Positions 50,591 to 50,763 of a stretch of DNA of 50,763 bases are shown in pieces. This stretch comes from Haloferula luteola. GTDB lineage: Bacteria > Verrucomicrobiota > Verrucomicrobiia > Verrucomicrobiales > Akkermansiaceae. A model generated the notes under the pieces. It was not told the origin of the DNA. It was given only the letters and a program-made list of their open reading frames with translations, and did not search any database. Every line of letters starts with the position of its first letter. The first letter of the stretch is position 1. The stretch lies in NCBI RefSeq assembly GCF_014201715.1, contig NZ_JACHFD010000026.1, forward strand, positions 1-50,763, given 5' to 3'. A program made the translations under genes and the position numbers.

Positions 50591-50763
50591 CTCTTTGTCA
50601 ATGGGTAAAGTTCTACTATTTTCATCGTAGGGGATGAGGTGCTCGCGTCCGGTTCAACGCGTCGGGGGCCGGGATGAGACAGGGCGTTTTGATCCAGTGT
50701 GAATCAGCAGTTCGCCTACGGCTTTGTATGCTGCTATTCGTGGGCTGCCCCGCTTGCGCGGGA
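50591..50763. other. Right end of window, nothing assigned
   Basis: No gene recognised. The string gtaaagttctacta near 50614 resembles, inverted, the gtagaactaaag at 83-94 near the left window end, which might mark an insertion-sequence end, but the match is too short to rely on. Confidence 0.3.

Noticed and set aside
1..50763. CRISPR arrays, tRNA or rRNA genes, prophage genes
   Set aside because: I saw no regularly spaced repeats, no cloverleaf or rRNA sequence, and no phage structural or integrase genes while reading through; short or divergent cases could be missed by eye.

Overview
The window looks like a high-GC chromosomal segment from a polysaccharide-degrading member of the Verrucomicrobiota, probably near the Luteolibacter/Haloferula/Verrucomicrobium group. 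Phylum evidence is a PEP-CTERM protein, large secreted proteins with LamG, FN3 and thrombospondin-3-like modules, an ECF sigma factor paired with a Hanks-type kinase, LacI regulators with a WINAW...FDAYW signature, and many carbohydrate-active enzymes. Genus-level placement is an inference from gene style; no rRNA or tRNA gene was seen.

Layout. (1) 1-5.6 kb is a mobile-element scrapyard. A truncated IS4-type transposase is joined to an internally deleted ISL3-type transposase. An IS66-family element follows; its tnpC is split by a 1843-nt group II intron carrying an intact reverse transcriptase. (2) 5.6-19.3 kb, almost all on the minus strand, holds a PL1 pectate lyase, a Sde182-like (DUF1593) protein plus a second broken copy, a TSP3-repeat protein, a PEP-CTERM protein, a 1474-aa GH115 alpha-glucuronidase, and a Ser/Thr kinase/ECF sigma pair. 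(3) 19.3-20.3 kb is a gene-free stretch with hairpins and a dispersed repeat. (4) 20.3-25.2 kb is the unsaturated-uronate pathway: kduI, kduD, kdgK and a ThuA-like gene on plus, facing a ROK sugar kinase and KDPG aldolase on minus. Four of the six genes carry frame-destroying lesions. (5) 25.3-30.1 kb is an intact GH43 / Na+ symporter / beta-helix operon. (6) 30.2-31.6 kb holds gene fragments (manA, GNAT, a secreted-protein tail). (7) 31.6-49.8 kb is a second, intact saccharolytic region. It contains a LacI regulator divergent from GH88 and GH36, a 623-aa alginate-lyase-fold protein, an ABC half-transporter / cytoplasmic propeller / GH43 operon, and a 2193-aa modular lyase divergent from a second LacI paralog. 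(8) The right end has two truncated secreted-protein fragments facing each other.

How it fits together. Secreted lyases (PL1 and two alginate-lyase-fold enzymes) and GH115 would cut acidic polysaccharide outside the cell. The symporter and possibly the ABC half-transporter move products. GH88, GH43 and GH36 finish oligosaccharides, and free unsaturated uronate would go through KduI-KduD-KdgK-KdgA to pyruvate and glyceraldehyde-3-phosphate. The enzyme set (GH115, GH88, GH43 of galactanase type, GH36, uronate lyases) suggests a glucuronic-acid-bearing pectin or arabinogalactan. That is inference.

The most notable signals are the exact group II intron insertion in IS66 tnpC, the concentration of lesions in the uronate pathway while about 33 kb of other coding sequence is clean, a module shared by three adjacent secreted proteins (one bearing PEP-CTERM), and the ABC/propeller/GH43 operon between two paralogous lyases.
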